From Aeromonas hydrophila subsp. hydrophila ATCC 7966 (GTDB lineage Bacteria > Pseudomonadota > Gammaproteobacteria > Enterobacterales > Aeromonadaceae): DNA of 64,000 nt. Below the pieces are notes generated by a model. That model saw only the letters and a list, made by a program, of their open reading frames with translations, did not search any database and was not told the origin of the DNA. Made by a program: the position numbers and the translations under genes. The stretch spans positions 98,501-162,500 of the forward strand of contig NC_008570.1 in NCBI RefSeq assembly GCF_000014805.1. Direction: 5' to 3'. Position 1 is the stretch's first letter. Each line of letters begins with the position of its first letter. Below, in pieces: positions 9,573 through 20,824 of this stretch.

Positions 9573-10862
9573 TCAGCTCTTGCGGGGCGGACGACGGCGG
9601 TTGTTGCTGTTGCCACCGCCCTGGCGATCGCGCATGTTGCGGTTCACCGGTTGACGGTTGCGGAACACCCGCTTCGGTGCGGTCACGTCATCCAGCAGCG
9701 CTTCGCGGTCATACTTGCTGACCGGGATCGGGTGGTGGATGTACTCCTCGATGGCCGGCAGGTTGAAGGCATAGTCTTCACAGGCCAGGCTGATGGAGTG
9801 ACCGCTCTTGCCGGCACGACCGGTACGACCGATGCGGTGTACGTAGTCTTCGGCGTCGTCGGGCAGGTCATAGTTGAAGACGTGGGTCACGTCCGGGATG
9901 TGCAGACCGCGGGCGGCCACGTCGGTGGCAACCAGGATGTCGACCGTGCCCTTGGTGAAGTCTTCCAGGATCTTCATCCGCTTCTTCTGCGGCACGTCAC
10001 CGGTCAGCAGGCCGACGCGGTGGCCGTCATTCTCCAGCCAGGCATGAACGTCTTCACAGACGTGCTTGGTGTTGGCGAAGACGATGGCTTTTTCCGGCCA
10101 CTCCTCTTCCATCAGGGAGAGCAGCAGCAACATCTTGTCTTCGTTGGAGGGGTAGAACAGCTCCTCCTTGATCCGCACGCCGGTCATCTGCTCCGGCTCG
10201 ATCTGTACGTGTTCCGGGTGGTTCATGTGTTCGTAGGCCAGCTCCTGCACGCGCAGAGAGAGGGTGGCGGAGAACAGCATGCTCAGACGCTCGGTGGCGG
10301 GCGGCATGCGGCGGAACAGGAAACGGATGTCCTTGATGAAGCCGAGATCGAACATGCGATCCGCTTCGTCCAGCACCACGACCTGAATATTGCTCAGATC
10401 GATGACCTTGGACTTGAAGTAGTCGATGATGCGACCGGTGGTGCCGATCAGTATGTCGACACCCTGCTCCAGCACGGCCAGCTGCTTGTCGTACCCTTCG
10501 CCACCGTAGGCGAGGCCGAGCTTGAGGCCGGTCGAGGCGGACATGCTCTCCGCGTCGTTGTAGATCTGGACCGCCAGCTCCCGGGTCGGGGCCATGATGA
10601 TGGCGCGCGGCTGGTTGATGAGGCGCGGCTTGGTCAGCGGATGGGTCAACAAATAGTTGAAGGTGGCGGCCAGGAAGGCAAGGGTTTTGCCGGTCCCTGT
10701 CTGGGCCTGACCGGCGAGGTCATGACCTTCTACCAGCAGTGGCAGAGACAGTGCCTGGATGGGGGTGCAATAGTGAAATCCCTTTGATTCCAGACCAGCC
10801 AGAACTTCGGGTTCGAGGCCCATTTGGGCGAATTTGTCGGTCGTTAAATGTGTTTTGCTCAT
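9573..10862 (-). CDS. rhlB: ATP-dependent RNA helicase RhlB
   Basis: DEAD-box helicase, in enterics a component of the RNA degradosome that unwinds structured mRNA for decay. The 429 residues contain a Q-motif region, Walker A AQTGTGKT (53-60), PTRELA, the DEAD box [16 protein letters not shown], and the HRIGRTGR motif VI. The C-terminus is short, basic and glycine/asparagine-rich ([17 protein letters not shown]), which is typical for RNA binding. It is divergent from trxA and heads a likely rhlB-gppA operon, the same arrangement as in E. coli. Confidence 0.97.
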   Translation of the reverse strand: MSKTHLTTDKFAQMGLEPEVLAGLESKGFHYCTPIQALSLPLLVEGHDLAGQAQTGTGKTLAFLAATFNYLLTHPLTKPRLINQPRAIIMAPTRELAVQIYNDAESMSASTGLKLGLAYGGEGYDKQLAVLEQGVDILIGTTGRIIDYFKSKVIDLSNIQVVVLDEADRMFDLGFIKDIRFLFRRMPPATERLSMLFSATLSLRVQELAYEHMNHPEHVQIEPEQMTGVRIKEELFYPSNEDKMLLLLSLMEEEWPEKAIVFANTKHVCEDVHAWLENDGHRVGLLTGDVPQKKRMKILEDFTKGTVDILVATDVAARGLHIPDVTHVFNYDLPDDAEDYVHRIGRTGRAGKSGHSISLACEDYAFNLPAIEEYIHHPIPVSKYDREALLDDVTAPKRVFRNRQPVNRNMRDRQGGGNSNNRRRPPRKS

Positions 10863-10975
10863 GGCGGTAGGTTATCAGGTTAGGCTTGCAATAATAAACA
10901 GGATCATTTCAAATAGGGCAACTATTGCCTTTGTTGATACGTCAATAAAGCCTTAATTACTGACTGGAGTTGGAG

Positions 10976-11302
10976 ATGAGTGACAAGATTGTTCAGCTGA
11001 GCGATGCCAGCTTCGAGGCAGATGTAATCAAAGCCGATGGCGCCGTTCTGGTCGACTTCTGGGCCGAATGGTGTGGTCCGTGCAAGATGATTGCCCCGAT
11101 CCTGAACGAAGTCGCCCAAGAGTATGCCGGTCGCGTGACCGTGGCGAAATTGAACATCGACCATAACGCCGACACTCCGCCCAAGTATGGCATTCGTGGT
11201 ATTCCGACCCTCTTGCTGTTCAAGAATGGCGAAGTGGCAGCGACCAAGGTCGGTGCACTGTCCAAGACTCAGCTGAAAGAGTTTCTGGACGGTAACCTGT
11301 AA
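10976..11302 (+). CDS. trxA: Thioredoxin 1
   Basis: Cytosolic disulfide reductase that donates electrons to ribonucleotide reductase and other enzymes. The product is 108 residues, the standard size, with the redox motif WCGPC (Cys33 and Cys36) followed by KMIAPIL, and the cis-proline segment [11 protein letters not shown]. The ATG at 10976 is chosen over an in-frame TTG two codons earlier because it gives the usual [10 protein letters not shown] start and a TGGAG ribosome site at proper spacing. It is divergent from rhlB and upstream of rho, as in E. coli. Confidence 0.98.
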   Translation: MSDKIVQLSDASFEADVIKADGAVLVDFWAEWCGPCKMIAPILNEVAQEYAGRVTVAKLNIDHNADTPPKYGIRGIPTLLLFKNGEVAATKVGALSKTQLKEFLDGNL

Positions 11303-11310
11303 TAATCAAA

Positions 11311-11345
11311 GAGGAGCGCATTGCAATAATGCGCTCCTTCTGTTT
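11311..11345 (+). terminator. Terminator after trxA
   Basis: GGAGCGCATT (11313-11322) and AATGCGCTCC (11328-11337) form a 10-bp stem with a GCAAT loop, followed by TTCTGTTTT. It separates trxA from the rho leader. Confidence 0.85.
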
Positions 11346-11509
11346 TATCACCTAGACGCTCACCCCGATTGGTGCTAATTTATCGCTCGTTTGCTAACCT
11401 TTTTGCCTGACTCTTTGCTCACACATCAGCCTGGCAAATCAAATCCGATCAGCATCAATCCAGCAGACTGTCTCCTCATTTCAATCCTTGCTTACAGACT
11501 TTCACCACT
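11346..11509 (+). promoter_or_regulatory. C-rich, G-poor leader of rho
   Basis: About 160 bases of rho 5' region are markedly poor in G and rich in C and T, for example CTGTCTCCTCATTTCAATCC near 11468-11487 and ACTTTCACCACT before the ATG. This composition resembles Rho utilisation sites. There is no purine-rich Shine-Dalgarno stretch in front of the start codon. Rho is known to attenuate its own leader in E. coli, so a similar autoregulation is inferred. No clear leader peptide was identified. Confidence 0.5.
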
Positions 11510-12775
<1,266 letters not shown>

Positions 12776-12792
12776 CCGACTCGAAAATCATC

Positions 12793-12821
12793 AAACCGCG
12801 GCCCAGGTCGCGGTTTTTGTT
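12793..12821 (+). terminator. Terminator after rho
   Basis: AAACCGCG (12793-12800) pairs with CGCGGTTT (12809-12816) around an 8-nt loop and is followed by TTGTTT, forming an intrinsic terminator 17 bases after the rho stop. Confidence 0.85.
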
Positions 12822-12881
12822 TATCTATTTTACGGTCGCCTGAGTAGTATGAAACCTCGATGTCACAAGGATAGGGACGTC

Positions 12882-13889
12882 ATGAAGCATGTACTCCTGA
12901 TATTGCTGAGCTGGCTGCTGGTGCTGCCGGTCGGGGCTGCCGAGACGCAGCCTCCCCGGACGGCACTGGTGGCCGACGAGGGGCTGCAGGGTCACCTTGA
13001 CTATCTGACCGACCGGCTGCAGCTGGGGCAGTTTGCCGCCATCGACACCCTGCTGGACTCCCTGGCTGTGGGGCAGCGGGAGTATCTGTTGTGCCAGCTG
13101 CTGGCTACCCTCAATAGCCAGCCCAGGGCCACCAGTCCACAACTGCTGGCCTGGGTGCGCGCCCAGTCGTTCAAGGCCCCCAGCTGGCTGGTGGACAAAG
13201 AGGTGGACGGCTTTCTGGTGCAGCAACCCGCCTACGACTTTGCCGCCGCCGCGCGGCAGGTGTTGAGCCGCTGGCAGCAGCAGGCCTGGCAGGACAACTA
13301 TCGCCAGCAGCTGGAAGAGGGCACGTTCGAGTTCAAGCAGATCTACAACAGCCGCAATCCCGATCTGGCCCAGCAGCAGCAGGCGCTGCTGACCGTACTC
13401 GATCGGCAGCCGCTTCCGCTCCTGCAGCGGGAGGCGCATACGCTGGCCGCCATGAGCATCTTCCTGCCCGACAACCGGCTGCTGCGGCTGCTGGCCGAGC
13501 GTACCGGCGACAGCGCCCTCTATCAGAAGCTGTGGCATCAACCGGTGGATCATGACAGCGTGGCCGCGCTCGCCAGCGTGGGCCGCTTTCACCAGGGCCA
13601 GGCGGCCAGTGATCTGCTGATTGCCGCCAGTCGCAATGCCCGTCTCAAGCTGCCCGCTCTGCAGCAACTCAGTCAACTTTCGCCGCTGCCAGACACGGCC
13701 CAGCAGTTCCTGCTGGCGGAGCTGGGCAATCGCCAATACAGCGGTCAGGTGGCCAGCCTGCTGCTGCAGATGGACGAACCCAGGCTGCTGGCCCAGCTTG
13801 CCGATCGGCTGACCCGGCAGGAAAAGCGCCATGCAAGTCCGGTGATGCTGCCCGATTCGGGTACACCCGCCGCCCGCCCAGGGTTATAA
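12882..13889 (+). CDS. Exported leucine/glutamine-rich protein of unknown function
   Basis: I do not recognise this 335-residue protein. The start at 12882 (MKHVLLILLSWLLVLPVGAAE) gives a clean signal peptide, cleaved near GAA/ETQ; an in-frame ATG 11 codons earlier adds only charged residues ahead of it. The mature part is almost entirely predicted helix, rich in Leu, Gln and Ala, with repeated short helical pairs that suggest a HEAT- or TPR-like solenoid in the periplasm. No catalytic motif is visible. It ends 30 bases before ubiD on the same strand and could be cotranscribed with it. Confidence 0.7.
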   Translation: MKHVLLILLSWLLVLPVGAAETQPPRTALVADEGLQGHLDYLTDRLQLGQFAAIDTLLDSLAVGQREYLLCQLLATLNSQPRATSPQLLAWVRAQSFKAPSWLVDKEVDGFLVQQPAYDFAAAARQVLSRWQQQAWQDNYRQQLEEGTFEFKQIYNSRNPDLAQQQQALLTVLDRQPLPLLQREAHTLAAMSIFLPDNRLLRLLAERTGDSALYQKLWHQPVDHDSVAALASVGRFHQGQAASDLLIAASRNARLKLPALQQLSQLSPLPDTAQQFLLAELGNRQYSGQVASLLLQMDEPRLLAQLADRLTRQEKRHASPVMLPDSGTPAARPGL

Positions 13890-13919
13890 TGCGGCATCGC
13901 CTGAACACAGGGTACCTGC

Positions 13920-15389
13920 ATGAAATACAAGGATTTGCGTGATTTCATCGCGCAGCTGGAACAAAGCGGACAACTCAAGCGCATCAGCCGCGAGATAGAC
14001 CCCTATCTGGAGATGACCGAGATCAGCGACCGCACCCTGCGGGCGGGCGGGCCAGCCCTGCTGTTTGAAAATCCCAAGGGTTACACCATGCCGGTGCTGA
14101 CCAACCTGTTCGGCACCCCGGACCGGGTCGCCATGGGCATGGGCCAGCCCAACGTGGCCGCCCTGCGCCAGGTCGGGATCTGGCTCTCCTACCTGAAGGA
14201 GCCGGAGCCGCCCCGTGGCTTCAAGGAGCTGATGGAGAAGCTGCCGATCTTCAAGCAGGTGCTCAACATGCCGACCAAGCGGCTCTCCTCTGCCCCCTGT
14301 CAGCAGCGGGTGCTGGAGGGAGAGGCGGTCGATCTGGACCAGATCCCGATCCAGCATTGCTGGCCCGGCGACGTCGCCCCGCTGGTGACCTGGGGTCTGA
14401 CCATCACCCGCGGCCCCTACAAGAAGCGGCAGAACCTAGGCATCTATCGCCAGCAGAAGATCGGCAAGAACAAGCTGATCATGCGCTGGCTGGATCACCG
14501 CGGCGGTGCCATCGATTTTCGCGAGTGGCAGGAGGCCCACCCGGGTGAACGCTTCCCGGTGGTGGTGGCGCTCGGTGCCGATCCGGCGACCATCCTAGGC
14601 GCGGTGACGCCGGTGCCGGATACCCTCTCCGAATACGCCTTTGCCGGTCTGCTGCGCGGCAGCCGCACCGAGGTGGTGAAGGCCGTCAGCTGCGATCTGG
14701 AGGTGCCCGCCAGCGCCGAGATCGTGCTGGAAGGCTATCTGGAGCCGGGCGAGATGGCCCCCGAAGGGCCTTATGGCGATCACACCGGCTACTACAACGA
14801 GGTGGACGAGTTCCCGGTGTTCACCATCACCCACATGACGATGCGCAAGGATGCCATCTACCACAGCACCTACACCGGCCGTCCGCCCGATGAGCCGGCG
14901 GTGCTGGGGGTGGCGCTCAACGAGGTGTTCGTGCCGCTGTTGCAGAAGCAGTTCCCCGAGATCGTGGACTTCTACCTGCCGCCGGAGGGGTGTTCCTATC
15001 GGATGGCGGTGGTGACCATCAAGAAGCGTTACCCGGGCCACGCCAAGCGGGTGATGCTGGGGGTCTGGTCTTTCCTGCGCCAGTTCATGTACACCAAGTT
15101 CGTGATCGTCTGTGACGACGACATCAATGCCCGCGACTGGAAGGACGTGATCTGGGCCATCACCACCCGGATGGACCCGGCTCGCGACACCACCCTGATC
15201 GAGCACACCCCGATCGACTACCTGGACTTCGCCTCGCCGGTCTCCGGGCTCGGCTCCAAGATGGGGCTGGATGCCACCAACAAGTGGCCGGGGGAGACCA
15301 ATCGCGAGTGGGGCCAGCCCATCGTCCAGGACGAGGCGGTGAAGCAGAAGATCGATGCCCTCTGGGACGAGCTGAACATTCTCGGCTGA
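13920..15389 (+). CDS. ubiD: 3-octaprenyl-4-hydroxybenzoate carboxy-lyase
   Basis: Prenylated-FMN-dependent decarboxylase in ubiquinone biosynthesis that removes the carboxyl group from 3-polyprenyl-4-hydroxybenzoate. The 489-residue protein starts [20 protein letters not shown], characteristic of UbiD, and includes the conserved central region NLGIYRQQ, the [13 protein letters not shown] loop that carries active-site acidic residues, and [15 protein letters not shown] near the C-terminus. It precedes fre, as in E. coli. The prFMN-synthesising partner UbiX is not in this window. Confidence 0.97.
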   Translation: MKYKDLRDFIAQLEQSGQLKRISREIDPYLEMTEISDRTLRAGGPALLFENPKGYTMPVLTNLFGTPDRVAMGMGQPNVAALRQVGIWLSYLKEPEPPRGFKELMEKLPIFKQVLNMPTKRLSSAPCQQRVLEGEAVDLDQIPIQHCWPGDVAPLVTWGLTITRGPYKKRQNLGIYRQQKIGKNKLIMRWLDHRGGAIDFREWQEAHPGERFPVVVALGADPATILGAVTPVPDTLSEYAFAGLLRGSRTEVVKAVSCDLEVPASAEIVLEGYLEPGEMAPEGPYGDHTGYYNEVDEFPVFTITHMTMRKDAIYHSTYTGRPPDEPAVLGVALNEVFVPLLQKQFPEIVDFYLPPEGCSYRMAVVTIKKRYPGHAKRVMLGVWSFLRQFMYTKFVIVCDDDINARDWKDVIWAITTRMDPARDTTLIEHTPIDYLDFASPVSGLGSKMGLDATNKWPGETNREWGQPIVQDEAVKQKIDALWDELNILG

Positions 15390-15394
15390 TGAGC

Positions 15395-15422
15395 GGCGGC
15401 AGGCCCGATGGGCCGTGCCGCC
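15395..15422 (+). other. Hairpin between ubiD and fre
   Basis: GGCGGCA and GGCCC pair with GGGCC and TGCCGCC around GAT, with one bulged G (15415). No T-run follows, so it is more likely an mRNA-stabilising or attenuating structure than a full terminator. Confidence 0.45.
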
Positions 15423-15557
15423 TGGCCGGGATGCAAAAGATTGATGCCATTTGAGCTGAATTGGGTATGCTCGACTGACCTGACCACTTTGCTGGTCGCC
15501 AGTCCACAGTGAATCAAGAGCGAAAGCGGGCCGAGCGAGCCCGTCACAAGGATAAGA

Positions 15558-16256
15558 ATGCAACGTATCAAGTGCCGCGTAGAGGAACTGCGCGAATATG
15601 TCGACACCATCTGGCACGTGGCCCTGACGCCGCTGCAAGAGGTCAGCTTCAAGCCGGGCCAGTATCTGCTGGTGGTGATGAGCGATTCGGACAAGCGTCC
15701 CTTCTCCATCGCCAACTCGCCGACCCGTCCGGGCATGCTGGAGCTGCAGATCGGCGCCACCCCGGAAAACGCCTATGCCGGCCAGGTGCTGGCCCGCATG
15801 CGCGAGCAGGGGGAGATCGAGATTGAACTGGCGGCGGGCAAGGCCTTCCTGCGGGAAGAGTCGCCCCGGCCGCTGATCCTGATGGCGGGTGGCACCGGTT
15901 TTTCCTATGCCCGTTCCATTCTGGAATACCTGATCGATACCGGCAGCAAGCGCCCGGTGTTCTTCTACTGGGGCGTGCGCCAGGCGCACTGGCTCTACGA
16001 GCAGGAGCAGATGCAGCAGTGGGAGCGCGACTACGCCCCGCTCACCTTCATCCCGGTGGTGCAGGAGCCGGAAGTGGACTGGACCGGCAAGACCGGGCTG
16101 GTGCACAAGGCCATCATGGATGACTTCGTCAGCCTGCACGACTACGACATCTATGTCGCCGGCCGCTTCGAGATGGCGGGTGCGGCGCGGGAGGAGTTCA
16201 AGATCCTGGGCGCCGAACCAGAGCGCATCTTCGGCGACGCCTACGAATTCATCTGA
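15558..16256 (+). CDS. fre: NAD(P)H-flavin reductase
   Basis: Reduces free flavins with NAD(P)H and supplies reduced flavin for iron reduction and for activating ribonucleotide reductase. The 232-residue protein is the standard length. It has the flavin-binding motif RPFSIAN near residue 50 and the nucleotide-binding GGTGFSYARSI segment near residue 113. The C-terminal VAGRFEMAGAAREEF corresponds to the family's V(A/S)GPFEM segment. It lies 168 bases after ubiD, and their adjacency is widely conserved. Confidence 0.96.
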   Translation: MQRIKCRVEELREYVDTIWHVALTPLQEVSFKPGQYLLVVMSDSDKRPFSIANSPTRPGMLELQIGATPENAYAGQVLARMREQGEIEIELAAGKAFLREESPRPLILMAGGTGFSYARSILEYLIDTGSKRPVFFYWGVRQAHWLYEQEQMQQWERDYAPLTFIPVVQEPEVDWTGKTGLVHKAIMDDFVSLHDYDIYVAGRFEMAGAAREEFKILGAEPERIFGDAYEFI

Positions 16257-16342
16257 GTTCGGCATGAGGCCGGCCACATAGCGTGACCGAGGAGGACTCG
16301 CTGAATCAGCCTGCTGCTTGCCTTGCGGCAGGCCAGAAACAA

Positions 16343-16372
16343 CAAACCCCAGCCTGGCTGGGGTTTGCTTTA
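16343..16372. terminator. Terminator between fre and ubiK
   Basis: AAACCCCAG (16344-16352) and CTGGGGTTT (16358-16366) form a 9-bp stem with a CCTGG loop. It lies between convergent genes and may serve both. Confidence 0.7.
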
Positions 16373-16385
16373 TGGGCGACCTGCG

Positions 16386-16643
16386 TTATTCGCCCTTGGC
16401 GCCGAGCTGCTGCTCGAGCTGGGCCAGCTTGGCCTCGAGCGCGGTCAGCTTCTCGCGGGTGCGCAGCAGCACCTTGGTCTGCACGTCAAACTCTTCGCGA
16501 CTGACCAGATCCAGCTTGCCCAGCTGGGACTGCAGCACCTGACGGATCTTCTTCTCCACCTCTTCACCCATGCTGCGAATGCCGGGCGGCAGGGAGTTGT
16601 GCACCTGTTTGGCGATCTCTTCCAGTTTCTTCGGGTCGATCAT
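16386..16643 (-). CDS. ubiK: Ubiquinone biosynthesis accessory factor UbiK (YqiC)
   Basis: A small coiled-coil protein of 85 residues that helps the UbiJ-centred complex make ubiquinone in gammaproteobacteria. The sequence [38 protein letters not shown]... followed by a strongly heptad-like C-terminus ([18 protein letters not shown]) matches the family. The start at 16643 is fixed by AAGGAG seven bases upstream; an in-frame ATG six codons earlier has no such site. It is convergent with fre and close to ubiD, so two ubiquinone genes share this region. Confidence 0.92.
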   Translation of the reverse strand: MIDPKKLEEIAKQVHNSLPPGIRSMGEEVEKKIRQVLQSQLGKLDLVSREEFDVQTKVLLRTREKLTALEAKLAQLEQQLGAKGE

Positions 16644-16944
16644 GTGGTTCTCCTTAAGCAATGCGCCATTCTACCGGCAATTGATCCGCTTTGCCGAGAT
16701 CGAGGGTCGCTTTTTGCCAGCTGCCATAGGGGTAGTCGCTGGTCGGGTCTGGTATTCGGGATGAAGCTGTTAACCTATCGAGTCCCGTTTCTATTCCAAT
16801 TCCTTGATGCTGTACACAAAAAAAGCAGATCAGATGACCGACCAGAGGCTTAATAATTGTTGCGTTGCTGTTAAGATGTACCGGTCGGGTTCTCACCCAA
16901 CTCAGTCAGCATTTCATGGATAACAACTAAAAAGAGATAAGGAT
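16644..16944 (+). promoter_or_regulatory. Intergenic region upstream of the lipase gene
   Basis: About 300 bases between divergent ubiK and the lipase gene. The ubiK-proximal part is of ordinary composition. The last 150 bases are AT-richer and must hold the lipase promoter. A good ribosome site (AAGGAT) precedes the start. I see no gene, and no -10/-35 pair convincing enough to call. Confidence 0.4.
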
Positions 16945-19362
16945 ATGAAAAAGAAGCTAATTTACGCCGCAGTTGTCAGTGCTATGCTGGCTGGCTGTGG
17001 TGGCAGTGACGATAACAAAGGCGACACCTCCAGCTATCTCGACTATCTGTTGACCGGTTCCAACGCCGTGCGCCCCAGTGCTCTGGCAGCCCGGGCCAGC
17101 GATGGCACCCTGAAATTCTCCACCGAAACGGCAGATCTCTCCAACCCGGTCTCGGCCATGTCGACCCTGGATGGCTGGTCCACGACCCAGGCTATCCAGA
17201 TCGTGCCCGTGACGTCATCCGGCATCCAGGTGCAGGCCCCGGCCGCGGCGGAGTTTGCCGCCTCGGTCGCGCCGCTCTACCTGCTGGAGCTGAGCTTTGA
17301 CAGCGCAGCCCTGCGCCCGAACGGCGTGAAGAAGGTGCTGACCTACGGGGTGGACTTCGTGGTGGCCGCTGCGGCCGGCAAGCTGAACCTGGTGCCGCTC
17401 AAGCCGCTGAATCCCTCCTCCTACTACATGATCGTGGCCACCGACTCCCTCAAGGACAGCAGCGGCAACGCGGTCAAGGCCGGCAACGACTACGGCAACT
17501 ACAAGAACAACGTCGGCAGCAATGCCCAGGAGCAGACCATCAACGGTCTGATCGCCCTGCAGGAAGGGCTGTTCAAGGCTGCCACCGGCGTCTCCACCGA
17601 TCACGTCATCTTCTCCGACTGGTTCGGTACCCAGTCCGGTGCCGATGTGCTGGTGGCGGTGAAAGGGGCGGCGGCGTCCGTGCTGAAGAGCCCGACCCTG
17701 GATGCGGCCGCCCTGTGGAAGCAGGATGCCAAGGGCAACACCAGTCTGCCGGGTACCTATACCCTGAGCGTGACCGGCAGCAATGCCTTCCTGACCCAGC
17801 TGGACGCCGAGCAGTTCCTGCCGCAAGAGCAGAAAGATGCGATCGCCACTGCCTTTGGCCCCGGTGCTCCGCTCAACCCGATTGCTCAAGCGACCAAGGT
17901 CTATACCGGCACCGTCAAGCTGCCATACTTCCTTGCCTCACCGGCCACCGCCGGTTCCTGGGACAAGGCCAAGACCCAGTCCTGGCACGGCGCCATCCCC
18001 AGCCTGTATGCCATCGCCAATGCCCTGAAAGCGTCCGACAGCGAAGTGATCGCCGGGCTGGTGGGCGCGGGTGTGGATCCGGCCCTGCTGGCGACGCTGA
18101 TTGCCGATCCGACCCGTCAGGCTGAGTTGCTGGCCGAGGCGAGCAAGCTGATCGGGGTGACTCTCACCTCCGGCGGCAAGCCGCTGGATGCCGAGCAGAA
18201 CATCGGTCGCTTCAACCCGCTGCCCATGCTGGAAGAGGTGCAGTCGGTGCCGATGCGCGTCTTCGCCAAGGATGCCCTCAACACCATCACCGACGTGATC
18301 ATCTACCAGCACGGCGTGACTTCGGTGAAAGAGAACGCCTATGCACTGGCGCTGGGCCAGATCTATGCCGGTATGCAGGCAGGCAAGAAGGTGGCGCTGG
18401 TGGTGATCGATCACCCGCTGCACGGTGAGCGCGGCTTCGCCTTGAGCGGCAGCATGGCGACCGTGACCACCTCCGACAACCCGACCCCGTATCTGAACCT
18501 GAGCTACCTGACCGTGGCCCGCGACAACCTGAAACAGAGCGTGGCGGATCTGCTGGGCCTGCGTCTGGCGGTCGGTCTGGCCAATGCCAAGGGTGCCATC
18601 GGCACTGCCGGCAGCCTCAAGGTACACTTCCTGGGCCACTCCCTGGGTGCCATCTCCGGTACCAACTTGCTGGCGGTTGCCAACCAGCCCATCGGTAATG
18701 CGCAGGCGGATGCCCTGTTCAAGTTCGACACCGGCGGCCTGGCCATGCCGGGTGGCGGCATCGCGCCGCTGCTGCTGAACTCGCCGACCTTCGGCCCGAC
18801 CATCAAGATGGGCGTGCTGACCAGCGGCAGTGCCGAGCTGAAAGCGGGCTTCACCGCTTACGCGCCCAACTGCAAGACCGCGGTGCCGACCTGTTTCGTC
18901 AACGAGTTCCTGCCAAGCCTGAGCACCACCCAGCAGGCGGCGGCGGCCAGCACGTTGCAGAGCTACAGCTTCGCGGCCCAGTCGGTGCTGGATTCGGCTG
19001 ACCCGATCAACCTCGGCCGCGGCATCCAGAGCAGCTTCCCGCTGTTCGCCACCGAGATCGTCGGCGATGGCGCCCTGAGCCTGTCTGACCAAGTGATCCC
19101 GAACAGCATCGCCTCCGCCCCGCTGGGTGGTACCGAGCCGCTGTTCAAGGTGCTGGCACTGCAGCCGCTGACCGCCACCGGTGCGGCCAGCCACAACGCG
19201 GCCCGCTTCTTGGCCGGTGGCCACAGCTCGCTGCTGGCGCCGGACGAGAACTTCGACCCGAGCGGCGATGTGACCACCGAGATGCAGTCCCAGTTCGCCA
19301 GCTTCTTCATGAGCGGCGGTACTGCGGTCAAGGTGACCAACGGCAGCCTGCTCAAGCAGTAA
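16945..19362 (+). CDS. Pla-1/VolA-family surface lipase (phospholipase) lipoprotein
   Basis: An 805-residue lipoprotein of the Aeromonas Pla-1/lip and Vibrio VolA type, enzymes that cleave lipids or lysophospholipids at the cell surface. The signal peptide ends in LAGC with the lipidated Cys18, followed by GGSDD. The N-terminal half (about 30-400) is a beta-rich region typical of the family. The alpha/beta-hydrolase domain has the nucleophile elbow GHSLG at 564-568 (Ser566), preceded by a VVIDHPLHGERG segment near the oxyanion region. The C-terminal LAGGHSSLL probably holds the catalytic His. It is a single gene with its own terminator. Naming in Aeromonas varies (lip, apl-1, pla), so no symbol is given; substrate preference is unknown. 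Confidence 0.9.
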   Translation: MKKKLIYAAVVSAMLAGCGGSDDNKGDTSSYLDYLLTGSNAVRPSALAARASDGTLKFSTETADLSNPVSAMSTLDGWSTTQAIQIVPVTSSGIQVQAPAAAEFAASVAPLYLLELSFDSAALRPNGVKKVLTYGVDFVVAAAAGKLNLVPLKPLNPSSYYMIVATDSLKDSSGNAVKAGNDYGNYKNNVGSNAQEQTINGLIALQEGLFKAATGVSTDHVIFSDWFGTQSGADVLVAVKGAAASVLKSPTLDAAALWKQDAKGNTSLPGTYTLSVTGSNAFLTQLDAEQFLPQEQKDAIATAFGPGAPLNPIAQATKVYTGTVKLPYFLASPATAGSWDKAKTQSWHGAIPSLYAIANALKASDSEVIAGLVGAGVDPALLATLIADPTRQAELLAEASKLIGVTLTSGGKPLDAEQNIGRFNPLPMLEEVQSVPMRVFAKDALNTITDVIIYQHGVTSVKENAYALALGQIYAGMQAGKKVALVVIDHPLHGERGFALSGSMATVTTSDNPTPYLNLSYLTVARDNLKQSVADLLGLRLAVGLANAKGAIGTAGSLKVHFLGHSLGAISGTNLLAVANQPIGNAQADALFKFDTGGLAMPGGGIAPLLLNSPTFGPTIKMGVLTSGSAELKAGFTAYAPNCKTAVPTCFVNEFLPSLSTTQQAAAASTLQSYSFAAQSVLDSADPINLGRGIQSSFPLFATEIVGDGALSLSDQVIPNSIASAPLGGTEPLFKVLALQPLTATGAASHNAARFLAGGHSSLLAPDENFDPSGDVTTEMQSQFASFFMSGGTAVKVTNGSLLKQ

Positions 19363-19376
19363 GCCAGTCGGCCAAT

Positions 19377-19409
19377 AAAAACGCCGCCCTCGGGGTGGCG
19401 TTTTGTTTT
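19377..19409 (+). terminator. Terminator after the lipase gene
   Basis: AAAACGCC and GCCC pair with GGGGT and GGCGTTTT, followed by GTTTTC; it begins 15 bases after the stop codon. Confidence 0.8.
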
Positions 19410-19501
19410 CCAGCATCGCACTTGTCGCCGGTTCAGGCTGGTCTGGTTGGTGGCCGCTCAGGCTGCCGAGCAGCTTGCTGCACCTCGATGATCACTAGCA
19501 C

Positions 19502-20335
19502 TCAGGCGGGCTGGTGGTGTCTGTCCAGCCAGCCCTGCAGCAGCCCGACCAGCAGACCGGCCAGGTGGGCCATGTTGGCGGTGCGGGTGCCGAGCAGATC
19601 GAAGAAGCCGAGTGCCAGCCAGAACAGCATGAAGCCCATCAGCGCCGGTGGCAGGGTGAGGCCACAGGCCGGCTGCAACTTGCTGCGCAGCCAGCAGTAG
19701 CCGAGCAGGGCATAGACCACCCCGGAGAGGCCGCCAAACAGCGGGCCGCTGGCGAAGAACTCGGCCAGGTTGGGCAGGGCGGCGCCTACCAGCAGCAGGA
19801 TCAGCAGCTTGCCGCTGCCGAGCCGTTGTTCGATCTGGCCCCCCAGATACCACCACCACAGCAGGTTGAACACCAGGTGCAGCACCGAGAAGTGGATGAA
19901 GGCCGGGGTGAAGTAGCGCCACGCCTGCCAGTCGGTGAACTGGGCCAGGGTCGGGTGGAACGCCAGCTCATCGAAGATCGGCAGGCCGATGGCATCGAGC
20001 CCGTAGATGGCCAGACAGGCGATGATCACCACCAGGGTCAACGGCCCGGCCTGATGCAGGAAGTCGGTGACCGGGTCGGTCATCCCCTTGCTGTAGTCGA
20101 TGCGGGCATCGGCCCGGCCGGATTGCCAGGAGGCTTCCATGTAGCGGGGGTGGGTCGGCTCGGCCAGGAAGCGTTTCACCTCCAGCTGGGCCTGGGCGAG
20201 GCGCTGTTCGTCCGCCAGCCAGACCGAGACGCCAAGCTCGGACTGGGTCAGCTCGCACGAGATGCCGAGGGTGGAGAGATAGTCCACCAGCGCCTGGGCC
20301 ATGCGGGCATTGTCGAGCACCAGCAGCTGGATCAT
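19502..20335 (-). CDS. glpG: Rhomboid intramembrane serine protease
   Basis: Inner-membrane protease that cleaves within transmembrane segments. The 277 residues include a soluble N-terminal domain (about 1-75) and six membrane helices. The catalytic serine lies in [13 protein letters not shown] (Ser204) and the catalytic histidine in NMAHLAG (His257), close to the E. coli positions 201 and 254; the WR motif and HxxxN motif (HLVFN) are also present. The start at 20335 overlaps the glpE stop by 4 bases (ATGA), which fixes it and indicates translational coupling. The glpR regulator that follows in E. coli is absent here. Confidence 0.96.
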   Translation of the reverse strand: MIQLLVLDNARMAQALVDYLSTLGISCELTQSELGVSVWLADEQRLAQAQLEVKRFLAEPTHPRYMEASWQSGRADARIDYSKGMTDPVTDFLHQAGPLTLVVIIACLAIYGLDAIGLPIFDELAFHPTLAQFTDWQAWRYFTPAFIHFSVLHLVFNLLWWWYLGGQIEQRLGSGKLLILLLVGAALPNLAEFFASGPLFGGLSGVVYALLGYCWLRSKLQPACGLTLPPALMGFMLFWLALGFFDLLGTRTANMAHLAGLLVGLLQGWLDRHHQPA

Positions 20336-20655
20336 GCGTCGCCCGCCTGGATCGGGAACTCCCTGCGCCACGCCTCGAAGCCGCCATCCAGGCTATAGAC
20401 CTCATCGTACCCCTGTTGCAGCAGGTACTGGGCGGCGCCCTGGCTGCTGTTGCCGTGATAGCACATCACGATCACCGGGGTATCGAAGTCCACCTCGTTC
20501 ATGAAACGCACCAGGGTGCCATTGGTGAGGTGGAAGGCGCCGACCGCGTGGGCCGTCTCGAATGACTGGGGGTCGCGAATATCCACGAGGCGGGCTGCAC
20601 CGGCGGCAAGCTTCTGGTGGGCATCATGGGCACTGATATGGGCAAACTGGTCCAT
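20332..20655 (-). CDS. glpE: Thiosulfate sulfurtransferase (single-domain rhodanese)
   Basis: Transfers sulfane sulfur from thiosulfate to acceptors such as cyanide or thioredoxin. The 107-residue product is a single rhodanese domain with the active-site loop [12 protein letters not shown]; the catalytic Cys65 is at the same position as in E. coli GlpE. The start MDQF (20655) is chosen because it matches the family and has AGGA at suitable spacing; an in-frame ATG two codons upstream lies too close to that site. It forms a tight pair with glpG. Confidence 0.95.
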   Translation of the reverse strand: MDQFAHISAHDAHQKLAAGAARLVDIRDPQSFETAHAVGAFHLTNGTLVRFMNEVDFDTPVIVMCYHGNSSQGAAQYLLQQGYDEVYSLDGGFEAWRREFPIQAGDA

Positions 20656-20824
20656 TAACATGTCCTGCGAATAGGTGATTGAGGGTCAGTTTACCGCAAG
20701 CGGGGGCCGGCGCTAAGCCCGCAATGTGTCCGGTTATTGTCGTGACCGATCGCAATTTCCTTCAATACCGGGGGCGGGGTGCCGGCTAGGCTGGGGGCTC
20801 CTTTTGCTGCTACGAGCGTTATTC

